Part shown: positions 1-6,963 of the stretch, one piece after another | Position numbering within the stretch: position 1 is the first letter of the stretch | Layout of the letters: every line of letters begins with the position of its first letter | From: Desulfobacteraceae bacterium | Lineage (GTDB): Bacteria > Desulfobacterota > Desulfobacteria > Desulfobacterales > SURF-7 | Direction of reading: 5' to 3' | DNA: 7,382 nt | NCBI GenBank assembly: GCA_030619585.1 | Contig: JAUXBD010000060.1 | Location: 1-7,382, forward strand | Made by a program: the position numbers and the translations under genes | The notes under the pieces: generated by a model | The model's input: the letters and a program-made list of their open reading frames with translations, nothing else | Database searches by the model: none | Told to the model about the DNA's origin: nothing

Positions 1-1097
1 ACACCATAGTTTTGGACCAAATTGTCATATATGAAATTCAGTAACCATAAACAGGGTTTTCCTATAAAATCGAAAAACCCGAAGTTAACAGCCTTATCTA
101 AGCTATTTTCAAAGCCTTTTAATATTTTTACACTTTTCGGGCCCACATATATGTCAAACTCAAAATCTTTGTCTGTCCCCGCCTTGATTGTTCCGGTTGA
201 AACAACATATGCTGTTTCAACTAAATTTTCTTTTTTTCTATCTATTTTTATTGCGGCAGCTACAATGTTTTTAGGTATTATGCTTGATATAAAATATTGG
301 TCCTGTACAGATACCCAGCCGACTTTTCCATTGACCATCTTTTTCTCTTCAATCTTTTTTGTTTTTATCTTCTCAAGCTTATTATCTATAAATGCACTTG
401 GACCCTCAAATCCAATTCTTCCCATTTTTGTGTGGTCAAAGCTGTCTAAAGAGACCTTTACCTCATTATTAAATTCTGTGTCTGACTCGTTTATTATGGT
501 TATTTTTAATCCAATAAGATAGGAATCAGGATAGAACTTAAAACTTTTCTTAATTGTTATGCCGTGCTGTGAAACCCATATGAAATTAATAACTCTTGGT
601 GTTTTGGTGGCATCTATATTGTCTGATGAGATATCTGCCTTGTAAACAACCTTATCCAAGTTACCCAGGCTTCCCGCAGTAGTTTCGAACCGAATAATAC
701 CTTCCTCTTTGTCATTTATAACCATCTCTTTTGGTGGAGAGTTTTTATCTATTTTTTCCCTGTATTTTTTTAGTACATAACTTTTAAATGACGCTCCCTT
801 TTCTGATATGGTAACTGAGTAAAAAGGACTATTTACCAGTATACTCCTTGGTTCTCTTAACGCCTCGGCCCGTGTTTCAAAAGTTGGTTTTTGCACCTCT
901 TTTATTAAGTGTTCATCATTTTCTTTAGCTATATTTTCACTTTCTTGTTTGTAGAAATCTTCCTTTTCCTCGATTGTTTGTTCTGTTGCCTTTTCTGTTT
1001 TTTGCACCTCCGGTTTTTCAGTAAAAAAATAGCTCCACAAAAAAAACACAAGAAAAGAAAGAGCTATTGCAAGAAACATGCGTCCCTGATCTTCCAT
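1..1097 (-). CDS. yidC: Membrane protein insertase YidC, N-terminal part (3' end outside window)
   Basis: YidC inserts proteins into the inner membrane, alone or with SecYEG. The visible part has 365 codons read from the ATG at 1097 with no stop. Residues 7-25 form the first membrane segment (MFLAIALSF...). Next come a Lys/Glu-rich linker (about 27-65) and a long periplasmic beta-type domain (about 75-330) containing a GFEGP motif and a GWVSVQDQYF stretch typical of YidC. The end shows FIGKPCLWLLNFIYD, about residues 345-358, which marks the second membrane segment before the conserved five-helix core. That core, roughly the last 180 residues of a usual 530-560, lies outside. The start is supported by AGGAGA at 1103-1108, six bases upstream. 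The gene begins 20 bases after the yidD stop, so it is surely cotranscribed with it. The presence of the large periplasmic domain indicates a Gram-negative type YidC. Identity is confident from the motifs and from gene order. Confidence 0.95.
   Translation of the reverse strand, partial: MEDQGRMFLAIALSFLVFFLWSYFFTEKPEVQKTEKATEQTIEEKEDFYKQESENIAKENDEHLIKEVQKPTFETRAEALREPRSILVNSPFYSVTISEKGASFKSYVLKKYREKIDKNSPPKEMVINDKEEGIIRFETTAGSLGNLDKVVYKADISSDNIDATKTPRVINFIWVSQHGITIKKSFKFYPDSYLIGLKITIINESDTEFNNEVKVSLDSFDHTKMGRIGFEGPSAFIDNKLEKIKTKKIEEKKMVNGKVGWVSVQDQYFISSIIPKNIVAAAIKIDRKKENLVETAYVVSTGTIKAGTDKDFEFDIYVGPKSVKILKGFENSLDKAVNFGFFDFIGKPCLWLLNFIYDNLVQNYG
196..221. repeat. 26-base near-perfect inverted repeat inside yidC
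   Basis: The left arm GTTGAAACA (196-204) and right arm TGTTTCAAC (213-221) are exact reverse complements. The centre, ACATATGC, is itself symmetric apart from one position, so 12 of 13 base pairs match. It lies within yidC, in the part coding for the periplasmic domain. The first nine bases of the arm recur at 2017-2025 in the leader of rpmH. Whether this is an operator-like site or chance is unknown. Confidence 0.6.
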
Positions 1098-1117
1098 ATT
1101 AATCTCCTAAGTTACCT

Positions 1118-1357
1118 TCAATATTTATCTTTTTTACAGGGGACAGGATCATATCCGCCGGCGTGAAATGGGTGGCACTTCATTATCCTTTTGAAAGAAA
1201 GATAACTTCCCCTCACCGGACCATAGCTTAAAATGGCTTGATAAGCATATTCTGAGCAGGATGGATAAAATCTACAAGAACGACCCATCAAGGGAGATAG
1301 GGTGATTTGATATGCTCTTATTATAAAGAGAGATATTCTCTTAATGACCAGATTCAA
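1118..1357 (-). CDS. yidD: Membrane protein insertion efficiency factor YidD
   Basis: YidD is a small membrane-associated protein that aids YidC-dependent insertion. This 79-residue protein has an amphipathic/hydrophobic N-terminus (about 4-22). It carries the family hallmark SCRFYPSCSEYAYQAI at about 26-41, with the conserved cysteines, followed by a GPVRG region. The conserved CHPFHAGGYDPVP block is at about 61-73. Length is normal for the family (about 70-85). The start is TTG, not ATG: a strong AGGAG lies eight bases upstream at 1366-1370, inside rnpA, and no in-frame ATG is nearby. The first 17 bases therefore overlap the end of rnpA, suggesting translational coupling. yidC follows after 20 bases. 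Some family members were once annotated as haemolysin-like, but that label is not supported here. Confidence 0.95.
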   Translation of the reverse strand: MNLVIKRISLFIIRAYQITLSPLMGRSCRFYPSCSEYAYQAILSYGPVRGSYLSFKRIMKCHPFHAGGYDPVPCKKDKY

Positions 1358-1805
1358 TTTGGGCTCTCCTGGCTATACTCTCAAAAACACTTTGCAGTGA
1401 TATAAAAACCTGTTTTATAGATATAGTCGAAGCCTCTTTTTTAGCTATGATATTAATATCCCACGTGCCATCAATTCCGTTTTTATGTAAACGAAAATAT
1501 TCTCTTACAACCCTTTTGATCCTGTTTCTCTTAACTGCACATCCATTTTTTTTTGTCACGGTAATTCCCACGCGCGTTCGGCTGTGAATACCTTTGCCGA
1601 AAACAGCTATAAAGTATTTGTTAAAAACTCTATGGCCACCCTTAGATAGATTTATAAAATCTTTCCGCTTTAAAATTTTCTCGCTCTTTTGTAAAGAAAA
1701 GTTGTGCAATTGTTTATCAACCCCCAAGATGATGGTATGGATAATAATAAAGTTAAAAACAAAATATCCCAAAGGTTTTCTCTTTTCTGTTAAGACGCGT
1801 GCCAC
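1341..1805 (-). CDS. rnpA: Ribonuclease P protein component
   Basis: RnpA binds the catalytic RNase P RNA and helps it remove 5' leaders from tRNA precursors. The core is clear: NFSLQKSEKILKRKDFINL (about 35-53 of the longest frame), TRVGITVTKK (about 77-86), and the basic RNA-binding signature AVKRNRIKRVVREYFR (about 90-105). The longest frame gives 154 residues from a GTG at 1805, 13 bases after the rpmH stop. This carries about 33 residues before the usual family start, and no good ribosome binding site precedes the GTG. TTG codons at 1727 and 1709 would give about 128 and 122 residues, closer to the usual 110-130. The TTG at 1709 has GGGGG some 11 bases upstream. The start is thus unresolved, while the function is firm. 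The 3' end overlaps yidD by 17 bases. Confidence 0.93.
   Translation of the reverse strand: MARVLTEKRKPLGYFVFNFIIIHTIILGVDKQLHNFSLQKSEKILKRKDFINLSKGGHRVFNKYFIAVFGKGIHSRTRVGITVTKKNGCAVKRNRIKRVVREYFRLHKNGIDGTWDINIIAKKEASTISIKQVFISLQSVFESIARRAQIESGH
1366..1370 (-). promoter_or_regulatory. Ribosome binding site of yidD, inside rnpA
   Basis: On the minus strand AGGAG is followed by eight bases and then TTG at 1357. This site is the main reason to accept a TTG start for yidD. It also shows that yidD is initiated while ribosomes finish rnpA. Confidence 0.75.
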
Positions 1806-1818
1806 CTATGACCATATT

Positions 1819-1953
1819 TTAAACGGCTAAACGATTTCTCCCTTTTGCTCTTCGCCTTTTTAAAATTCTTCGCCCCTGTTTTGTTGACATTCTTTTGCGA
1901 AAACCATGCGTCCTTGCCCGTTTAATTCTACTTGGTTGATATGTCCTTTTCAT
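1819..1953 (-). CDS. rpmH: Large ribosomal subunit protein bL34
   Basis: bL34 is a tiny, very basic protein of the large ribosomal subunit. The 44-residue frame begins MKRTYQPSRIKRARTHGFRK and continues with a Lys/Arg-rich stretch ending RNRLAV. It matches the family over its whole usual length of 44-46 residues. The ATG at 1953 has an ideal AGGAG at 1962-1966, eight bases upstream. It is the first gene of the cluster with rnpA, yidD and yidC, the order conserved across many bacteria. rnpA follows 13 bases later if its GTG start is used. Expression of rnpA is probably tied to this strongly translated gene, as known in other species (inference here). Confidence 0.97.
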   Translation of the reverse strand: MKRTYQPSRIKRARTHGFRKRMSTKQGRRILKRRRAKGRNRLAV

Positions 1954-1986
1954 GATAACTACTCCTAATATATTAAAAATTCTTCT

Positions 1987-2050
1987 ATAATAAAAACAGC
2001 TTATTTTGGGTTAAACGTTGAAACAAACCATATATCAAGATTTATGTCAA
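1987..2050 (-). promoter_or_regulatory. Candidate promoter region of the rpmH-rnpA-yidD-yidC cluster
   Basis: The 167-base gap between rng and rpmH (1954-2120) holds no gene. Reading the minus strand there is a perfect -35 hexamer TTGACA at 2045-2050, but 17 bases on only a poor -10 (TTTGTT). Overlapping alternatives are TTGATA (2033-2038) with TTTAAC 17 bases later, and TTTAAC (2010-2015) with TATTAT (1987-1992) 17 bases later. A sigma70-type start somewhere here is likely because rpmH normally heads its own transcript, but which pair is used cannot be decided by eye. Confidence 0.4.
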
Positions 2051-2120
2051 GGTTATAAAACCGTGTGGTGGTTTTGCGCTTTTGCTTATTGCATATAGAT
2101 TTACGCTCGCGGGCTTTATA

Positions 2121-3659
2121 TCATTTGTTTAAAATCTCAAAAAAGTCATATTCTTCCATATGAAAATCAGGATTAGGATATATAACGATCTGTTTAGACA
2201 ACTTTTTTTCAATTGAGGATATAAGGCCGCTCTTCTCGCCATGCAGCAATTCCGCTATTTCAGGGTTTACTCTCAAGGTAAGCCTTCCACCCACCATATC
2301 CCTGGCCTCTTTTACTATTTCCCTGTACAAATTATAACACATAGACCTTTTTGATGTTAGGTATCCGTCTCCTTCACAGTAAAAACAGGGTTCACACAAT
2401 AGCTTGGTGAGGGATTTTCTTGTTCTCTTTCTTGTCATTTGAATCAGGCCCATTTCTGACAGTGGGAGAACGTTTGTTTTGCTTTTATCCTTTTTTAGCG
2501 CATCTTTAAGGGCATTAAACACCTTTTCTCGATTGCTCTTTCTTTCCATGTCTATAAAATCAACAATTATTATCCCGCCTAAATTTCTCAACCTCACCTG
2601 GTAGGCTATCTCCTTTACCGCCTCCAGGTTGGTTTTTAAAATAGTCTCCTCAAAATTATGTTTTCCAGTATACCGACCCGTGTTTACATCAATGGCCACA
2701 AGCGCTTCCGTCTGCTCAATTACGATGTAACAACCTGATTTTAACCATACTTTCTTTTTTAGGGCGCGTTGAATATCCCCTTCTAAATTATGTGCCTCAA
2801 AAATTGGTTCCAACCCTTTATACAACTCAACAGAACTAACAAGACCGGGCATAAATTCTTCAAGAAACGAAATTATAACACCATATGCTGATTGGTTATC
2901 CACCAGAATCTTATCAGCATCGTGTGTTAAAAGATCTCTCACCGCCCTAAGGGTTACAGTAAGCTCTTTGTGTAAAACAGCGGGGGCTCTTGCTGTTTGG
3001 CTCTTTTTTTGTATGCTTTCCCATAGGTTAACAAGGAAAGACATCTCTGATGCGATCTTTTCTTTCTTAACTCCCTCTCCGGCTGTTCTAACAATAAAAC
3101 CATGATTTTTTTCCCTTAAGGACAGAACCATATCCTTTAATCTGTCCCTCTCCTCTTCATCTACAATTCGCCTTGAAATACCAATGTGGTCTACGGTTGG
3201 CATAAGGACAAGAAGCCTTCCGGGAAGAGATATGTGTGAGGTGATACGGGCGCCCTTGCTTCCAATCGGGGATTTTGCAACCTGTATTACAATCTCCTGC
3301 CCCTCTGAAATAAGATCATCAATTTTGCAATCCATTTTAAGGTGGGATATTTTCTCATTTTCAACTCCTGGTTGATTATCATTTTCTTCATCGCCATTAT
3401 CTAAAAAAATTTTTTCAAACTCTCTGATATCATCTGCAATTACATCATCAACATATAGAAATGCTGCCTGCTCGAGACCGATTTCAACAAAAGCTGCCTG
3501 CATGCCAGGAAGAACCCTTTGCACCCTTCCCATGTAAATATTTCCACTAACATGTGAGTCATATTCCCACTCCACAAATAATTCCACAACTGTTCCGTCT
3601 TCCAACAAAGCCACACGCGTTTCGTCTTCTGTAATGTTTATTATAAGCTCTTTATACAT
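2121..3659 (-). CDS. rng: Ribonuclease G (RNase E/G family)
   Basis: This is a cytoplasmic endoribonuclease of the RNase E/G family that cuts single-stranded AU-rich RNA and matures rRNA. The 512 residues from ATG 3659 begin MYKELIINITEDETRVALLE, the usual family opening. An S1 RNA-binding domain follows (about 37-140; YMGRVQRVLPGMQAAFVEIG). It contains an acidic, low-complexity insertion at about 75-110. The catalytic region holds the two metal-binding aspartates: D324 in AIDVNTG and D367 in IIIVDFIDME. The zinc-link is CFYCEGDG with C425 and C428, preceded by an extra C422. Length fits RNase G (about 490-510), and there is no long C-terminal scaffold as in RNase E. An upstream in-frame GTG (3698) lacks a ribosome site and would add 13 residues of no family match. 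rng lies 102 bases after the radical SAM gene on the same strand, so they may be cotranscribed. Confidence 0.93.
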   Translation of the reverse strand: MYKELIINITEDETRVALLEDGTVVELFVEWEYDSHVSGNIYMGRVQRVLPGMQAAFVEIGLEQAAFLYVDDVIADDIREFEKIFLDNGDEENDNQPGVENEKISHLKMDCKIDDLISEGQEIVIQVAKSPIGSKGARITSHISLPGRLLVLMPTVDHIGISRRIVDEEERDRLKDMVLSLREKNHGFIVRTAGEGVKKEKIASEMSFLVNLWESIQKKSQTARAPAVLHKELTVTLRAVRDLLTHDADKILVDNQSAYGVIISFLEEFMPGLVSSVELYKGLEPIFEAHNLEGDIQRALKKKVWLKSGCYIVIEQTEALVAIDVNTGRYTGKHNFEETILKTNLEAVKEIAYQVRLRNLGGIIIVDFIDMERKSNREKVFNALKDALKKDKSKTNVLPLSEMGLIQMTRKRTRKSLTKLLCEPCFYCEGDGYLTSKRSMCYNLYREIVKEARDMVGGRLTLRVNPEIAELLHGEKSGLISSIEKKLSKQIVIYPNPDFHMEEYDFFEILNK

Positions 3660-3667
3660 ATCATTTT

Positions 3668-3670
3668 CTC
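3668..3670 (-). promoter_or_regulatory. Ribosome binding site deciding the rng start
   Basis: On the minus strand AAAGAGA is centred on GAG at 3668-3670, eight bases before ATG 3659. It is of moderate strength. It favours this ATG over the GTG at 3698, which has no purine-rich site upstream. Confidence 0.5.
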
Positions 3671-3761
3671 TTTTGTTGTCTTGGTATGATATTTCCACAA
3701 ATATTGCTGTTTTGCATAAAGTTATATGTCAGTTACATTTTCTTCAGGATTTACAATACCA

Positions 3762-6275
3762 TTAATTTTCCTTACTCGAAACCTTGACGACCTTTGCCAT
3801 TTTAACTGTTTCCTCAGGAAGTTTAAATATTTCTTTTATTATCTCCATAGGCCTGATTTTTGAGTTTTCCATTATTTTTATCTGCATATTTAATATGTTT
3901 TTTTCTTTTATTTCAATATTTAAAACAATCTTTTTAATGTCTATCTCCTTACATCGTTTTTTCTTATTTACACGGGTAATGAAAAACTCTGAACTGTTTG
4001 TAAATAGATTTAATTTTTTCTCATCAAATACATATTTGTCCATTTTAATTGAATATATATCTGACTTTTCAACGTCTTTATTGTTTTCTTTATGGTTGTA
4101 ATTGCACTCAACAAGATCTATTCCTACGGGAAGCTGGATTTTCAAACTTTCAAATATGTTTTTAAGTCCGATGTTGGATTCCACGGTCAAATGAAAGTTT
4201 TCATAAAGGCTTTCCATGCCTATGGGCAGAGGGTCTTCAAAAGCTATTTTGGGTTTTGGATGAAATCCCTTTGAATATTTTACCGGTATTTTCGCTCTTC
4301 TTATGGCCCTTAAAAAAATGTTGACAAGTTCAAGATGACCAAAATATTTTGCCTCCCCTGTTTTGGAGTAACTTATTTTTATCTTTTTATATGTCGGCTC
4401 GGTATTCTTTTTGTTTTTCAACAACTTGCTGTCTTTAGTGCAAGCATCTACAAGATGCGGTTCGATCTCTTTAAAATCGCAAACACCACACGCATTACAC
4501 TTATCCCTTCTGCAGTCTGGTGTCTTTTTTTCCTCTATGCCCAGCTCTTTCTCCCTAATTAAAAATTCTTTTTTCACTCTAATGTCAACATGATCCCAGG
4601 GCAGAGGCTCGGATATACTTCTTGTTCTAGTTGTATAAAAATCAATATCAACACCTACTTCACAAATAGCCTCTTTCCAAATGTCATATTTAAATTTATC
4701 TGTCCATGCATCAAGCCGACACCCTTTGTTGTATGCTGTTGTAAGTAGCCCACTCAAATTTCTATCACCCCTTGCAAACATACCCTCAATAACGCTTACC
4801 TCCGGATTCTGCCATTTTACATTTACCCCTCTTATCTTTAAATTTTCCCTTACAAAATTAATCCTCTTTTTTGATTCTTCCAAAGATATCTGAGGTTCCC
4901 ATTGAAAAGGAGTGTGGGCTTTTGGGATAAACGTTGCAACGCTTACATTAATTTTCTTTTTTCTGCCCTTAAAAACCTTAAAATCTCTGATATCTTTTAC
5001 AAGTTCTATAAGCTCCCTTAAATCTTCCTTTGTTTCAGTGGGAAGCCCAACCATAAAGTATAGCTTTATAATATTCCAACCCATATCAAATGCATTGTTG
5101 ACAGTGTTAATTATCTCCTCTTTTGTAATATTCTTATTGATAACATTTCTTAATCTTTGGCTTCCCGCCTCAGGCGCTATTGTAAAACCGGTCTTTCTTA
5201 CCTCTTTAATTAACCCCATAAGTTTTGGGGTTAAAGTGTCTGCACGAATAGATGGCAGAGAAATTGATATTTTTTCAGATCTGTATCTTCCCATGAGTGT
5301 TTCCATAAGCTGCGCTAAACAACTGTAATCACCCGTGCTCAAAGATAAAAGAGACAGATCCTCATAGCCTGTTTCAGCAATTCCTTTATCAGCTAAAAGA
5401 ACAAGGTCTTTTTCAGATCTTTCCCGCACCGGCCTGTAAATCATGCCTGCCTGGCAAAATCGGCATCCCCTGCTGCACCCCCTGGCAATCTCAAGGCGCA
5501 ACCTGTCGTGCACCGGCCTTCCAAACGGTAAAATGGGTTTGTCTGGAAAGTTTTCCTTGCTGATGTTTTTAACAACTGCTTTTTTAACAATACTGTGATT
5601 GGAAAATTTAGGCAAAAGTTTTTGACAAGCATCTCTATTATATTCTGTTTTAAAAAAGGAGGGTATATATACCCCTTGAATTTTGGACAGCTCTATTAAG
5701 AGTTCTTCCCGATCTCGATTTTGAGCATACCTCCAATTAATCCATGTTTGGGCTATATCTAAAACCACCTCTTCACCATCCCCAACAACCATTGCATCAA
5801 AAAAATCGGCAACAGGTTCCGGGTTGCAGGTACAGGGCCCTCCAGCTATTATAATCGGGTGGGAACCATCTCTTTGAGAACTTAAAAAAGGGATTTTGGC
5901 TAAATCAAGTATGGTAAGAATATTTGTAAAGTTAAGTTCATAAAGAAGACTAAAGCCAATTATATCAAATTCATTCAAGGGCGTTTTTGACTCAAGGGAT
6001 GAAATGGATATATTTGATAACCTCATATAGCTTTCCATGTCAACACCTGGTGCAAACACCCTTTCCGCAGATATATCCTTGTTTTTGTTTAATATATGAT
6101 AAAGAATCTGCAAACCGAAATGTGATGTACCGATATCGTAAAGTTCAGGAAAAGCAAGGCATATACTTATTTTAACAGAATTCTTTTCTTTTTTTACCGT
6201 ATTTATCTCCGAACCAAGATAACGGCTTGCTTGTTCCACCAAAGGCAAGATATCTTGAATAGTTTTTAAACCCAT
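3762..6275 (-). CDS. TIGR03960-type B12-binding radical SAM protein fused to a DUF2344 (TIGR03936) domain
   Basis: This 837-residue protein has four parts. Residues about 30-180 resemble a cobalamin-binding-type Rossmann domain (IIIAGGPCTCNPEP at 141-154, VVGDGEE at 163-169), without an obvious DxHxxG cobalamin motif. Residues about 257-480 are a radical SAM barrel with the [4Fe-4S] motif CSRGCRFC (C267, C271, C274) and a FMVGLPTET strand. A cysteine-rich patch follows: C588, C593, C596 and C599 (CRRDKCNACGVC), possibly a second iron-sulfur or zinc site. The C-terminal part, about 630-837, matches DUF2344 (KYFGHLELVNIFLRAIRRAKIPVKYSKG, then FHPKP). In many bacteria the last domain is a separate gene beside RNase G. 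The fusion itself is also common. The substrate is not known to me, and the genomic link to RNase G suggests a role in RNA or ribosome modification (inference). ATG 6275 is preceded by AAGGA ten bases upstream. Confidence 0.9.
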   Translation of the reverse strand: MGLKTIQDILPLVEQASRYLGSEINTVKKEKNSVKISICLAFPELYDIGTSHFGLQILYHILNKNKDISAERVFAPGVDMESYMRLSNISISSLESKTPLNEFDIIGFSLLYELNFTNILTILDLAKIPFLSSQRDGSHPIIIAGGPCTCNPEPVADFFDAMVVGDGEEVVLDIAQTWINWRYAQNRDREELLIELSKIQGVYIPSFFKTEYNRDACQKLLPKFSNHSIVKKAVVKNISKENFPDKPILPFGRPVHDRLRLEIARGCSRGCRFCQAGMIYRPVRERSEKDLVLLADKGIAETGYEDLSLLSLSTGDYSCLAQLMETLMGRYRSEKISISLPSIRADTLTPKLMGLIKEVRKTGFTIAPEAGSQRLRNVINKNITKEEIINTVNNAFDMGWNIIKLYFMVGLPTETKEDLRELIELVKDIRDFKVFKGRKKKINVSVATFIPKAHTPFQWEPQISLEESKKRINFVRENLKIRGVNVKWQNPEVSVIEGMFARGDRNLSGLLTTAYNKGCRLDAWTDKFKYDIWKEAICEVGVDIDFYTTRTRSISEPLPWDHVDIRVKKEFLIREKELGIEEKKTPDCRRDKCNACGVCDFKEIEPHLVDACTKDSKLLKNKKNTEPTYKKIKISYSKTGEAKYFGHLELVNIFLRAIRRAKIPVKYSKGFHPKPKIAFEDPLPIGMESLYENFHLTVESNIGLKNIFESLKIQLPVGIDLVECNYNHKENNKDVEKSDIYSIKMDKYVFDEKKLNLFTNSSEFFITRVNKKKRCKEIDIKKIVLNIEIKEKNILNMQIKIMENSKIRPMEIIKEIFKLPEETVKMAKVVKVSSKEN

Positions 6276-6336
6276 GGTATTTATGTCCTTAATCTATATT
6301 TTATATTAAGCATACAGCCTTTTTCCTAATAATATT

Positions 6337-6963
6337 ATGTTAATAAAATTTTTAAGAATGGCAAAACTTAAGATGCAAAGCAATAAAAAAAACCACTATC
6401 TAATCTACCTCTTTTTATTTAACTTCATGCTTTTCAGCTTTTTTTATTGCAACTTGGTTTCTGCGGAAGATGAGCGTACAAAAAGCCCGGTGGTTAATGC
6501 AGTTCAAACTGTCAGCCCAGCTGTTGTAAATATCAGTTCCGAGTATGAAGTTTACAGACAGTCAAATCCTTTTTCAAGCTTTGGAATAGATCCTGGTTTT
6601 GACTCATTTTTTAGAGACTTTTTTGATAACAGATTTGACCCAAAACATAAAAGAAGCAGTCTTGGTTCTGGTGTAATTATCGATGGAAAACGGGGTTTTA
6701 TTCTAACAAACACGCATGTTATAAATAGAGCCGGAACCATAACCGTTGTTCTAAAAGATGAGCGTGAGTTTAGAGCAAAAGTTGTGGGGGCAAACACGGA
6801 TTCAGATCTTGCTGTATTAAAAATATCTTCCAGTGAAAACCTACCTTTAATTGAAATGGGCAGTTCCGATGATATAATGATAGGTGAAACAGTTATAGCT
6901 ATTGGTAATTCTTGTTGTTCTTCTACGGGGAAACAGGGGTTTTATATTACCGTACAACTTTAA
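6337..6963 (+). pseudogene. HtrA/DegP-like serine protease, C-terminally truncated remnant
   Basis: The 208-residue frame looks like the first half of a periplasmic HtrA protease, an enzyme that degrades misfolded envelope proteins. A signal peptide is visible: a lysine-rich start, hydrophobic segment about 21-40, and cleavage after VSA43. The protease domain shows LGSGVIID, the catalytic histidine H127 in TNTHVI and the aspartate D157 in TDSDLAVLKI, then IGETVIAIGN. There the match stops. The last 17 residues (SCCSSTGKQGFYITVQL) resemble nothing in the family, where NPFGL normally follows. The GNSGG serine motif and PDZ domains are absent, against a usual 450-500 residues. No better continuation appears in the other two frames. 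The start is uncertain among ATGs at 6337, 6358 and 6373; none has a good ribosome site. The gene is convergent with gyrB, stops 12 bases apart. I read it as a broken gene; an expressed inactive exported protein remains possible. Confidence 0.75.

Noticed and set aside
22..522. Plus-strand 166-residue open frame
   Set aside because: It lies fully antisense to yidC, which has a continuous recognisable reading frame, and shows no family motif.
909..1166. Plus-strand open frame that looks like a Phe/Leu/Cys-rich membrane protein
   Set aside because: It is antisense to the Lys/Glu-rich N-terminus of yidC and to the yidD end. Antisense of Lys/Glu codons gives Phe/Leu, so the hydrophobic look is an artefact.
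2057..2075. Hairpin AAAACC / GGTTTT downstream of rng as a terminator
   Set aside because: The six-base AT-rich stem has a seven-base loop and no independent T-run after it, and it competes with a GGTT/AACC pairing. It is too weak to call.
2896..2904. Sequence TTATCCACC, one mismatch from a DnaA box
   Set aside because: It is a single site inside the rng coding region, with no neighbouring boxes or AT-rich unwinding element.
4912..5328. Plus-strand 138-residue open frame, and similar ones at 3784-4101, 4092-4274, 4335-4593 and 5987-6175
   Set aside because: All are antisense to the radical SAM gene, have no motifs, and lack plausible translation signals.
5441..5632. Minus-strand 63-residue frame with a Gly/Ala/Arg-rich end
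   Set aside because: It is an out-of-frame reading of the radical SAM cysteine-motif region, which is clearly coding in another frame.
6276..6336. Divergent promoters between the radical SAM gene and the HtrA remnant
   Set aside because: The 61-base gap is so AT-rich that several -10-like hexamers (such as TATAAA on the minus strand) occur, but none has a convincing -35 partner.
6552..6797. Minus-strand 81-residue frame opposite the HtrA remnant
   Set aside because: It is the antisense of a sequence with clear HtrA motifs and has no recognisable features.
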